Assembly (NCBI RefSeq): GCF_007677725.1
Contig: NZ_VEDF01000001.1
Span: 265,457-329,456 of the forward strand
Reading direction: 5' to 3'
DNA length: 64,000 bases
Source of the DNA: Pseudomonas sp. URMO17WK12:I11
GTDB lineage: Bacteria > Pseudomonadota > Gammaproteobacteria > Pseudomonadales > Pseudomonadaceae
The translations under genes and the position numbers were made by a program. Positions 8,275 to 14,984 of this stretch are shown in pieces. Position 1 is the first letter of the stretch, and each line of letters begins with the position of its first letter. The notes beneath the pieces are model-generated. The model saw only the letters and a program-made list of their open reading frames with translations, searched no databases and was not told the DNA's origin.

Positions 8275-10668
8275 ATGAACGGCAGGGGCCAAGGAGGACC
8301 CGGCAATGGTTGGAATCGGTGTGTGAGGTGGCTTGTGCGCGGCTGGCCGCGCTGGTACGTCGGGTTGAGTGTGCTCGGCCCGTGGCTGGTGCTGGCCGAC
8401 GATCTGCCGCCGCCGCCTGGCGAGAGCGCTGCAGTGGCCGAAGCCACGCTATACCTCGACCTGGTGGTGAACCAGATGCCCAAGGCTGAAGTGGTGGCGG
8501 TACAGCAGCGCGCCGGGCGGCTCTACCTGGACAGCGAAGTGCTGCGCAGCGCTGGCGTGCAGCTGCCGGGCGCGCCGCAGGGCGAGGTCGCCCTGGACAC
8601 GGTGGCGGGATTGCACAGCGATTACGACAGCCAGAACCAGCGCCTGTCGCTGCAAGTGCCGGCGGCCTGGTTGCCACAGCAGCAGGTCGGCGAACGCAGC
8701 CTGTACCCGGCCAGCGATGCGCGCAGCAGTTTCGGCGCGTTGTTCAATTATGACCTGTACCTCAATGATAACGACGATGGCGGTACCTACCTGGCCGCCT
8801 GGAACGAACTGCGTGTGTTCGACAGCTGGGGCACGCTTTCCAGCACCGGGCAATGGCGTCATGCCTTCGATGGCGCGCCGAGCAACGACAATCGCCAAGG
8901 CTTTCTGCGTTACGACACCACATGGCGCTTTACCGACGAGCAGCGCCTGCTGACCTACGAAGCCGGCGACTTGGTCACCGGTGCCTTGCCCTGGACCAGC
9001 TCGGTGCGCGTGGGCGGCCTGCAGCTATCGCGCGACTTCGGTGCACGTCCGGACCTGGTCACCTACCCCTTGCCCGCCTTTGCCGGCGAAGCGGCGGTGC
9101 CGACCTCGCTCGACCTGTTCATCAACGGCTACAAGTCGAGCACCACTGCGTTGCAGCCAGGCCCCTATACCTTGACCAACGTGCCGTTCATCAACGGTGC
9201 CGGCGAGGCGGTGGTGGTGACCACCGATGCCCTGGGCCGGCAGGTGTCCACGACATTGCCGTTCTATGTCACCAGCAGCTTGCTGCAGCAGGGCCTGACG
9301 GACTTTTCGGTGGCAGCCGGGAGCCTGCGCCGCAACTATGCCGTTGAGGATTTTGGCTACGGAGCAGGTGTGGCATCGGCCAGCGTGCGTCACGGCGTCA
9401 GCGATAGCTTCACCCTGGAAAGCCACCTTGAAACCGCCCAATCGCTGGTACTCGGTGGCCTGGGCGGCAACATGCGCCTGGGCACCTTCGGTGTAGTGAA
9501 CGCTGCGCTCGCCCAGAGCCGCTTCGCGGGTGAGCAGGGCCAGCAGATCGCACTGGGTTATCAGTACAACAGCCAACGCATCGGTTTGAGCTATCAGCGC
9601 CTGCAACGCCACGGCCAATATGCCGACTTGAGCCGCGTCGACCGCCCTGAGATGCAGCTGAGCCGGCGCAGCGAACAGGCGACCTTGAGCCTGAATCTTG
9701 AGCGGTACGGCAGCCTGGGCGCCGGTTACTTCGATGTGCGCGCCGCTGATGGCACCCGCACCCGGCTGCTCAACCTCAGCTGGAGCAAACCGCTCTGGGG
9801 CAACAGCAGTGTCTATCTGTCCGCCAACCGCGAGATCGGCGATAGCCAGTGGGCGGTGCAGGCGCAGCTGGTGATGCCGTTTGATTTCGGCGGCACCCTG
9901 GCGGTGAGCATGGAGCGCGGCAAGGACGGCGAGGACCTGCAGCGGGTCAACTACAGCCGCGCTGTGCCTGCCGCTGGCGGGGTTGGCTACAACCTGGGTT
10001 ACGCCAGCGGCGGCGACCGCGACGCCTATCGCCAGGCCGATGTCACCTGGCGCCTGCAATCGGTGCAGCTGCAAGCCGGCGTGTACGGCAGCAGCGGTCA
10101 GATGACCCGCTGGGCCGACGCCAGCGGCTCGCTGGTCTGGATGGATGCCGGGGTGTTCGCGGCCAATCGCATAGACGACGCCTTCGTGGTCGTCAGCACC
10201 AGCGGCTACGCCGATGTGCCGGTGCGCTACGAGAACCAGGAGATTGGCCGCACCAATCGTGACGGTCACCTGCTGGTGCCATACAGCAGCGGCTACTACC
10301 GCGGCAAATATGAGATCGATCCGATGGACTTGCCGCCCGACGTGCTCGCCGATCAGGTCGAACAGCGCCTGGCGGTGCGCCGCGGCAGCGGCTACTTGTT
10401 GGAATTCCCCTTGAAGCGGGTGCTGGCGGCGAGCATCGAGCTGGTCGATAGCAATCGGCAACCGCTCAAGCTGGGCAGCAGCGTCGTGCATCAGCCTGGC
10501 GGCGGCCAGGCGGTGGTCGGCTGGGACGGCCTGGTGTATCTGGAAAACCTGGCGCCGCACAACCGCCTGCAGGTGACGCTGCCCGAAGGCGGGCAGTGCC
10601 AGGTGGCATTCGACCTGCCCGAAACGCATGGCTCGATCCCCTTGATCGGCCCCTTGGAGTGCCGATGA
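8275..10668 (+). CDS. csuD: Outer-membrane usher, Csu type
   Basis: A 797-residue FimD/PapC-like usher. After the signal region comes the N-terminal chaperone-binding domain (TLYLDLVVNQMPK, YLDSEVLRSAGV), then the beta-barrel pore with the recognisable SSVRVGGLQLSRDFGAR and YPLPAFAGEAAVPTSLDLFI, a plug domain, and C-terminal domains ending FDLPETHGSIPLIGPLECR. It secretes and polymerises the pilins. The start is uncertain: ATG 8275 has no good ribosome site and gives an unusually Gly/Arg-rich leader, while a GTG at 8323 would leave a compact signal peptide but sits some 25 bp after AAGGAGG. The stop overlaps the start of the tip adhesin gene (ATGA), indicating translational coupling. Confidence 0.93.
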   Translation: MNGRGQGGPGNGWNRCVRWLVRGWPRWYVGLSVLGPWLVLADDLPPPPGESAAVAEATLYLDLVVNQMPKAEVVAVQQRAGRLYLDSEVLRSAGVQLPGAPQGEVALDTVAGLHSDYDSQNQRLSLQVPAAWLPQQQVGERSLYPASDARSSFGALFNYDLYLNDNDDGGTYLAAWNELRVFDSWGTLSSTGQWRHAFDGAPSNDNRQGFLRYDTTWRFTDEQRLLTYEAGDLVTGALPWTSSVRVGGLQLSRDFGARPDLVTYPLPAFAGEAAVPTSLDLFINGYKSSTTALQPGPYTLTNVPFINGAGEAVVVTTDALGRQVSTTLPFYVTSSLLQQGLTDFSVAAGSLRRNYAVEDFGYGAGVASASVRHGVSDSFTLESHLETAQSLVLGGLGGNMRLGTFGVVNAALAQSRFAGEQGQQIALGYQYNSQRIGLSYQRLQRHGQYADLSRVDRPEMQLSRRSEQATLSLNLERYGSLGAGYFDVRAADGTRTRLLNLSWSKPLWGNSSVYLSANREIGDSQWAVQAQLVMPFDFGGTLAVSMERGKDGEDLQRVNYSRAVPAAGGVGYNLGYASGGDRDAYRQADVTWRLQSVQLQAGVYGSSGQMTRWADASGSLVWMDAGVFAANRIDDAFVVVSTSGYADVPVRYENQEIGRTNRDGHLLVPYSSGYYRGKYEIDPMDLPPDVLADQVEQRLAVRRGSGYLLEFPLKRVLAASIELVDSNRQPLKLGSSVVHQPGGGQAVVGWDGLVYLENLAPHNRLQVTLPEGGQCQVAFDLPETHGSIPLIGPLECR

Positions 10669-11624
10669 GGAGGTTGCTGTGTGGCCTGTTACTGATGCCG
10701 GCAGGCTCGGCTTGGGCATTGTGCGCATCGGTGGCGACTGCTCCTGCGGCATTCGGTACGCTCAATTCGACCCAGGTCCGCACCGCCGTGCAGAGCGCTT
10801 CGAGCATCAATTCCGGGCTGCAGTGCACCGGCTCGTTGCTGAGTCTGTTGACCGCCAACGACCGCTTCCTGGCCACCATCACCGCGACCACCAGCGGCCT
10901 GGTCGGGCCAACGGGCGATGTGATCCCCTACACCTTGTACGCCGATAACAGTACCAGTTATCCGATTACCCGCGGGGTCGCCTTCGACTTCGCTCGCACC
11001 GGCATTCTCGACTTGCTGGGGTTGTTGAATGGCACCTCGCCCAAGGCGGTGCCGCTGTACCTGAGAACGCAGATCGGCAGCAATGTTGCGGCAGGTGTCT
11101 ATCAGGAAACCTTGACTGTGGCCTGGAGCTGGAACTACTGCTCAGGCGTAGGGCTGGGCAACATCTGCCTGGGACGCGACATTGGCTCGGGGAGCCAGAC
11201 GATGCTGGTAACGCTCACTGTCAGCAATGACTGTCAGATCACTACGCCCAACATCAGTTTCGGCAGCGCTCCGGTGGTTGCCGGGTTCGCTGCGGTCAAC
11301 CAGAGCCTGAGCCTGTCATGCACCAAAGGCAGCAGTTACACCGTGGGGCTGAGCGATGGCGAGAACGTCGCAGGCGGACGACGGCGCATGAAATCGGCGG
11401 CGGGCAACTTCCTCGCCTACGACATTTTCAAAGGCGCCGGCAGCGTGCGCTGGGGTGCGCTGAACACGGCGCGGCGCTCCAGCAGCGATGCCGATGTCAA
11501 CCCGGGGGCGGGCACCGGCACCGGCAGCCAAGTGTTCAACTATAACGCCAGGGTCTACACCGACCAGGCGACGCCACCGGCAGCCAGCTACCTCGACAAT
11601 GTGGTGCTGGATGTGCAGTTCTGA
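10665..11624 (+). CDS. csuE: Two-domain tip adhesin of the Csu-type pilus
   Basis: A 319-residue protein with two tandem SCPU domains, the architecture of CsuE tip adhesins. Start at ATG 10665, overlapping the usher stop by 4 bp, with a signal peptide MRRLLCGLLLMPAGSAWA. Domain 1 (about residues 19-165) contains LQCTGSLLSLLTAND, VIPYTLYADN and VYQETLTVAWSW. Domain 2 (about 180-319) contains NDCQITTPNISFGSAP, LSLSCTKGSSYTV and NFLAYDIFKG, ending VVLDVQF. In the characterised Acinetobacter system the N-terminal domain carries hydrophobic finger loops that stick to abiotic surfaces; the same job is likely here. Last gene of the operon; the next gene is convergent, 37 bp away. Confidence 0.9.
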   Translation: MRRLLCGLLLMPAGSAWALCASVATAPAAFGTLNSTQVRTAVQSASSINSGLQCTGSLLSLLTANDRFLATITATTSGLVGPTGDVIPYTLYADNSTSYPITRGVAFDFARTGILDLLGLLNGTSPKAVPLYLRTQIGSNVAAGVYQETLTVAWSWNYCSGVGLGNICLGRDIGSGSQTMLVTLTVSNDCQITTPNISFGSAPVVAGFAAVNQSLSLSCTKGSSYTVGLSDGENVAGGRRRMKSAAGNFLAYDIFKGAGSVRWGALNTARRSSSDADVNPGAGTGTGSQVFNYNARVYTDQATPPAASYLDNVVLDVQF

Positions 11625-11661
11625 AAGCCAGTGCCGAACCCAAAGGCCCGGCAGCCGTGAT

Positions 11662-12810
11662 TCAGCGCAGATCGTCGACCATTGCCGCCAGGGTCTCCAG
11701 CACCGCGCCGGCCAGTGCCTTGGAGCGTGCTCCCGACCATCCTGTGTGTGGGTTCGGGGCGTCATCGTGGTCTTTGAACGGCATCTCCAGGGTCAATGAC
11801 AGGCAGTCATAGGCCATCCCCACCGCGTTACAGGCCAGTGTGGTATTGGCCTGGCCTGGCTCATCGCGGGTATAGCCATGCACGGTCTGGAAGTCACGCG
11901 TGTGCGTGCACAGCGTGGTGCGGAACTGTTCTTCCAGCTCGGCCAGCCGCGGTGTGTAGCCTGGGTTGCCTTCGCACGCCGCAGTGAATACGTGGGGGAT
12001 CTCTTCATCGCCATGCACGTCGATGAAAGCATCCACGCCATACTGCTTCATCTGCGCCTGGGCGAAGAACACCTCTGGGCTGAATTCGATGCTGGCATCC
12101 TGCCAAGCGCGGTTCAGGTCCTTGCCCTGGAAGTTGGTGCGCAGGTGCCCGAGGAACGCGCCGTCAGGGTTCATGTTGGGAATCAGGTATAGATCCGCTT
12201 TGCTCAGCAACTGCTGCACGGTCACGTCCTGCGCTTGCAGGCGATCGATCAGCCCTTCGATGAACCACTCGGCCATGTGCTCGCCGGGGTGTTGCTGCGC
12301 GATCAGCCACAGCTTGCGCTTGCCCACTGCGCCGTCCCCCGCGCGCAGCAGTGGGATGTCCCGGCCTTGCACACTGCGCCCATGGGCCAGCAACACCACG
12401 CCGGGAATTTGCTGCGCGCGTTCGATCAGCTGATTGTGACGGGCGCGTGGATAGGGCTCGAAATAGGCGAACCAGACTTGCTCCTGCTCGGCCGCGAGGG
12501 CGAACGACAGGGCCTTGCCGTCGAATTCGCTGGGCACCCGGAACCAGCGCTGCTGATCGTACGAGGCCACCGCGTGGTAACCGCTCCAGGCCTGCTTGTA
12601 GGACGACTCGCCGGCGTTGACCAGGCTGAAGCGGTGCACTTGACCCGGCGTCAACCCGCTGGCTTTGAAGTGGAACCACTGGTAGTGCCCGCTGTGCGTG
12701 TCTGGACGGATGGCCAGCTGGACCTGGGCGGGGTTGCTGGCATCCAATACCTGGATGTTTCCGGAATCGAAGTCGCAGTCGATATGCAGGGGGGACAGCG
12801 TCACGGTCAT
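11662..12810 (-). CDS. M14-family zinc carboxypeptidase, cytosolic carboxypeptidase-like
   Basis: A 382-residue protein without a signal peptide. Residues 1-120 are a beta-rich N-terminal domain (YQWFHFKASGLTPGQ, SGYHAVASYDQQRWFRV) that marks the cytosolic carboxypeptidase (CCP/AGBL) branch of M14. The catalytic domain follows: zinc ligands in QQHPGEHMAEW (HxxE) and the later His in DVHGDEEIPHVF, the substrate-binding NPDGAFLGHLRTN, and the catalytic Glu in SLTLEMPFKD. It should remove C-terminal residues from peptides in the cytoplasm; the bacterial substrate is not known to me. It is a lone gene, convergent with the pilus operon. Confidence 0.92.
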   Translation of the reverse strand: MTVTLSPLHIDCDFDSGNIQVLDASNPAQVQLAIRPDTHSGHYQWFHFKASGLTPGQVHRFSLVNAGESSYKQAWSGYHAVASYDQQRWFRVPSEFDGKALSFALAAEQEQVWFAYFEPYPRARHNQLIERAQQIPGVVLLAHGRSVQGRDIPLLRAGDGAVGKRKLWLIAQQHPGEHMAEWFIEGLIDRLQAQDVTVQQLLSKADLYLIPNMNPDGAFLGHLRTNFQGKDLNRAWQDASIEFSPEVFFAQAQMKQYGVDAFIDVHGDEEIPHVFTAACEGNPGYTPRLAELEEQFRTTLCTHTRDFQTVHGYTRDEPGQANTTLACNAVGMAYDCLSLTLEMPFKDHDDAPNPHTGWSGARSKALAGAVLETLAAMVDDLR

Positions 12811-12896
12811 TGCCAGGCTCCTCAGGCGTTATTGTGAAGGTACTCTACACCCTCCAAATGCCCCCGTGCTTGATCTGTGCCCAAGGGGCACGGCGC

Positions 12897-13412
12897 TCAG
12901 GCCCAGGCGCCTGCCAGTAGCAGCGTCAGCAGGCCCAACCCGACCGCCACCGCGCAGCCAGCTACTGACAAAGCTGCACGCCCTTGCCGATACCAGCCAT
13001 CCCGCCCCAGCGCCTGCGCTGGGTCGAGCAGGCTACGCCAGCGTAGTTCGGTGTCGTGAAAGGCTTGCAGGTGCGCAGGGTCTGCGTCCAGCCAGCGGCG
13101 AAAATCGATGCGCTCGCACGCGGTGGCCTGCGGGCTTTGCAGGCGCACGTACCATCGTTCCGCGACGCGGGTTACCGCGTCAGCGCCTGCACGGCTTGAT
13201 TGCAGCGCTTGATTCATGTGGCGCTCGATACTGCGCACGGGCAGGTCGAGCCGTTGCGCGATGCTGGCGTAGTCGAGCTGGTCGAGGCGGTTGAGCAGGA
13301 ACACTTGCTGGACGCGACGGGGCAGACGCTTGAGCCGATGCAGCAACGAATGATCGACCTGGGCATGCGACGACGGTGTCGGCTGTTCGAGTGGCAGCAG
13401 CAAACGGCTCAT
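12897..13412 (-). CDS. Sigma-region-4/FecR N-domain fusion with C-terminal membrane helix
   Basis: A 171-residue hybrid. Residues about 20-75 match region 4 of FecI-type ECF sigma factors (LKRLPRRVQQVFLLNRLD, DYASIAQRLDLPVRSIERHM). Residues about 82-130 match the cytoplasmic N-terminal domain of FecR anti-sigma regulators (DUF4880: AERWYVRLQSPQA, FRRWLDADPAHLQAF). Residues 145-170 form one hydrophobic helix (VAGCAVAVGLGLLTLLLAG), then the protein stops: there is no sigma region 2 and no periplasmic FecR domain. Start ATG 13412 has AAGGAG 7 bp upstream. A Fur-box-like sequence lies about 70 bp upstream and a PrrF small RNA gene just beyond, pointing to iron. It could be a membrane-held DNA-binding modulator or the remnant of a fecI-fecR pair. 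Function unknown. Confidence 0.8.
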   Translation of the reverse strand: MSRLLLPLEQPTPSSHAQVDHSLLHRLKRLPRRVQQVFLLNRLDQLDYASIAQRLDLPVRSIERHMNQALQSSRAGADAVTRVAERWYVRLQSPQATACERIDFRRWLDADPAHLQAFHDTELRWRSLLDPAQALGRDGWYRQGRAALSVAGCAVAVGLGLLTLLLAGAWA

Positions 13413-13480
13413 GGGTCAGCTCCTTGCTTGGCGATGGGGTGGGGCATCATCCATGACGCGTGTAGCAGCCTAGGCGAAAC

Positions 13481-13499
13481 GAGATTGATTCTCAAGTGC
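13481..13499 (-). promoter_or_regulatory. Candidate Fur box upstream of the sigma4-FecR fusion
   Basis: On the minus strand the sequence reads GCACTTGAGAATCAATCTC, which I count as matching 13 of 19 positions of the Fur consensus version GATAATGAGAATCATTATC, with the core TGAGAATCA intact. It lies 68-86 bp before the ATG at 13412, where an operator would be expected. Not tested by a matrix scan. Confidence 0.5.
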
Positions 13500-13592
13500 T
13501 GATTCCGCAAAGAATTGTAATAAGCGTTCACGCCCTGAAACACTTTTGCTATCATGCCGCCCATCGAACGATCTTCATTAGCCTGAAGAGCC

Positions 13593-13621
13593 AAAAAAAA
13601 GACCCGGCAAAAAGCCGGGTC
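13593..13621 (-). terminator. Intrinsic terminator of prrF
   Basis: Perfect 8-bp stem GACCCGGC/GCCGGGTC (13601-13608 with 13614-13621), 5-nt loop, followed on the minus strand by eight T residues (13600-13593). Confidence 0.93.
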
Positions 13622-13703
13622 AAAAACCGTGATTAGCCTGATGAGGAGATAATCTGAGAGCGACCTAAGCTCCAGGTTATCCAGCAGATCTCGCGATCAG
13701 CTG
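13593..13703 (-). ncRNA. prrF: PrrF iron-responsive small RNA
   Basis: The minus strand encodes a short transcript of about 110 nt bounded by a good promoter and an intrinsic terminator, with no reading frame of note. Its 3' part reads ATTATCTCCTCATCAGG, then CTAATCACGGTTTTTGACC, which I recognise as the conserved core of Pseudomonas PrrF RNAs, and the 5' part has the TCGCGAGATC stem segment. PrrF RNAs are made when iron is low, when Fur leaves the promoter, and base-pair with mRNAs of iron-rich proteins such as sodB and TCA-cycle enzymes to save iron. The 5' end (about 13703) is estimated from the -10 box. Only one copy lies here; in P. aeruginosa two copies are tandem, in other pseudomonads they are apart. 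Confidence 0.9.
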
Positions 13704-13705
13704 AG

Positions 13706-13737
13706 TGCAATAATAATCGTTATCATTTGCCAGTCAA
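13706..13737 (-). promoter_or_regulatory. prrF promoter with overlapping Fur box
   Basis: On the minus strand there is a -35 TTGACT (13737-13732), a 16-bp spacer and a -10 TATTAT (13715-13710). A Fur box overlaps the -10: plus-strand 13706-13724 matches the 19-bp Fur consensus at 14 positions by my count. This layout fits strong expression that iron-loaded Fur shuts off. Confidence 0.85.
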
Positions 13738-13740
13738 ATG

Positions 13741-13768
13741 AATTTTCCGGTTTTCGCGGAAAATTTTT
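13741..13768. other. AT-rich hairpin between prrF promoter and DUF6124 gene
   Basis: Arms AATTTTCCG and CGGAAAATT with a 7-nt loop, followed on the plus strand by a short T run. It may act as a terminator or as an UP-like element just upstream of the prrF -35 box; I cannot tell which. Confidence 0.4.
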
Positions 13769-13847
13769 GCTGGTGCACCTCTTTGCTCCGGCAAATGGGG
13801 CCGTTTGCCGTTACGCGGCTATCACAATGTGCCTCCCTTGCGGTTAT

Positions 13848-14159
13848 CTATTCGCCCGTCTGCAGGGCCCGCCGATGTTCCAGCAGCGCCCTTGCCATAT
13901 CGATCATGTGCATCAATGCGAAGGTCAGTTCGCGCGTGCTGCCCTCTTGGTGCGTGGCGTTTTCGTGGGCAGTGGCCGCCGCGCAGCGCAGTAGCTCGAT
14001 GGCGTGGTCCTGCGCCTGCTCGGAGGTGACACCCGGGTGGAGCGTCCAGATCTGGTTGTGTGGGCTTGGGCGCGTGGGCTTGGGATTGAGGTAGTAATCC
14101 AGCGCGCGGCGGGCGGCTTCGCTGTCCAAATCTGTTTCGTCGTCTTTCGATGGTTTCAT
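13848..14159 (-). CDS. DUF6124/DUF3077-like small protein
   Basis: A 103-residue protein, started at ATG 14159 (MKPSKDDETDLD); an upstream ATG at 14180 would add seven residues and lies on top of an operator-like repeat. It has the pattern of a Pseudomonas-specific family: an acidic/Lys-rich N-terminus, RRALDYYLNP, then a helical domain (SEQAQDHAIELLRCAAATAHE, LTFALMHMIDMARALLEH). No signal peptide or membrane helix. Members are often found as several paralogues per genome and have no established function. It is divergent from the CI-like repressor gene, and the shared 130-bp region contains related repeat sequences, so the repressor probably controls it. Confidence 0.72.
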   Translation of the reverse strand: MKPSKDDETDLDSEAARRALDYYLNPKPTRPSPHNQIWTLHPGVTSEQAQDHAIELLRCAAATAHENATHQEGSTRELTFALMHMIDMARALLEHRRALQTGE

Positions 14160-14162
14160 CCT

Positions 14163-14251
14163 GATACCTGCTAGGGCCAATGGGGAAAGGGTTCAGGATG
14201 ATACTAATACCTGCAGTATTTTTGTGTGCTTTAATAAATACTACAGAATGT
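14163..14251. promoter_or_regulatory. Candidate operator array of the CI-like repressor
   Basis: Three related sequences lie between the divergent genes. Site 1, 14206-14220, AATACCTGCAGTATT, has perfect AATAC/GTATT arms. Site 2, 14237-14251, AATACTACAGAATGT, is a weaker copy 31 bp away centre to centre, about three helical turns. A half-copy GATACCTGC is at 14163-14171, right at the DUF6124 start. Repeated, evenly phased operators are typical of CI-type repressors. Confidence 0.6.
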
Positions 14252-14289
14252 TTATTGAGCCGCTTAAGGCAGTCCGTATCTTGCCAGCG

Positions 14290-14955
14290 ATGAATATGGA
14301 TAAATGGATTGCCCTCGTCCGCGACCGGATGGAGGAACTCAAACTGACCCAGGAACAGCTCGCCGAGCGCGTGGGTGTGTCCCAGGGTAGCGTCGGGCAT
14401 TGGGTGAACAAACGGCGTCAGCCGAAGATCGAGTCGATGAATCGCACCTTCGTAGAGATCGGCATGCCTCACTACAGCGTCAGCCTGCAGCTGCGCATTC
14501 AAGGGCAGGTGGGCGAGGCGCGGGGCACTTACCTGGTGGACGAAGAGGACCAGGACCTGGACCTCATGCAGTACATCGTGTGCTTTCGTTACCCGGTGCT
14601 GGCATGGGATGCGCTGGACGGCGCGGTCGAAGCAGACCCGGGTGTATTCGAGCAGACCGATTACCTGGCTCGGGGCAAGGGCTATTGGCTCACCGTTGAA
14701 AACGATGCCATGAGCGCCAGCAGCGGTCGCAGCGTGCCTCAGGGTATGCGCATCCTGGTCGATCCGGGGCTTGAGGCTGAATCCGGGCGTCTGGTCATTG
14801 CCCGTCAACCGGGCAAGACGGCGATTCTGCGAGAACTGGCCGAGGAGGGCGGGCAGCAGTACCTCAAAGCCCTCAACGGCAGCTACCCGACCTTGGTGTG
14901 CGAGGCCGGTTGCGAGTTTCTCGGCGTCGTCGTGCGCGTGCACGGCGTGGTGTAA
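14290..14955 (+). CDS. CI/LexA-like repressor with degenerate S24 peptidase domain
   Basis: A 221-residue XRE-type repressor; ATG 14290 is chosen because MNMDKWIALVRDRMEELKLTQ starts the HTH domain and the further upstream frame has no domain. Residues 15-62 form the HTH (LTQEQLAERVGVSQGSVGHW). The C-terminal half (about 105-221) has the S24/LexA fold of PrtR-type phage repressors: YWLTVENDAMSASSG, VPQGMRILVDPG, LRELAEEGGQQYLKALN. In active members the first motif reads GDSM and the second TFKKL; here the catalytic Ser is Ala (NDAM) and the catalytic Lys is Arg (ILREL), so RecA-stimulated self-cleavage should be lost. It probably binds the repeats upstream and controls itself and the DUF6124 gene. 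No prophage genes lie around it. Confidence 0.85.
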   Translation: MNMDKWIALVRDRMEELKLTQEQLAERVGVSQGSVGHWVNKRRQPKIESMNRTFVEIGMPHYSVSLQLRIQGQVGEARGTYLVDEEDQDLDLMQYIVCFRYPVLAWDALDGAVEADPGVFEQTDYLARGKGYWLTVENDAMSASSGRSVPQGMRILVDPGLEAESGRLVIARQPGKTAILRELAEEGGQQYLKALNGSYPTLVCEAGCEFLGVVVRVHGVV

Positions 14956-14957
14956 TC

Positions 14958-14978
14958 AGGGGCTGGCTGGCAGCCCCT
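14958..14978. terminator. Hairpin between convergent repressor gene and liuD
   Basis: Arms AGGGGCTG and CAGCCCCT with a 5-nt loop fill the 29-bp gap between two convergent genes. There is no T tract, so it is a weak candidate for a shared terminator. Confidence 0.5.
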
Positions 14979-14984
14979 GCGGCG

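Noticed and set aside
9025..10752. A 575-codon minus-strand frame opposite the usher gene
   Set aside because: Antisense to an unmistakable usher; no ribosome site and no domain.
13409..13594. A 61-codon minus-strand frame between prrF and the sigma4-FecR gene
   Set aside because: It begins inside the prrF terminator, has no ribosome site, and covers the candidate Fur box and leader.
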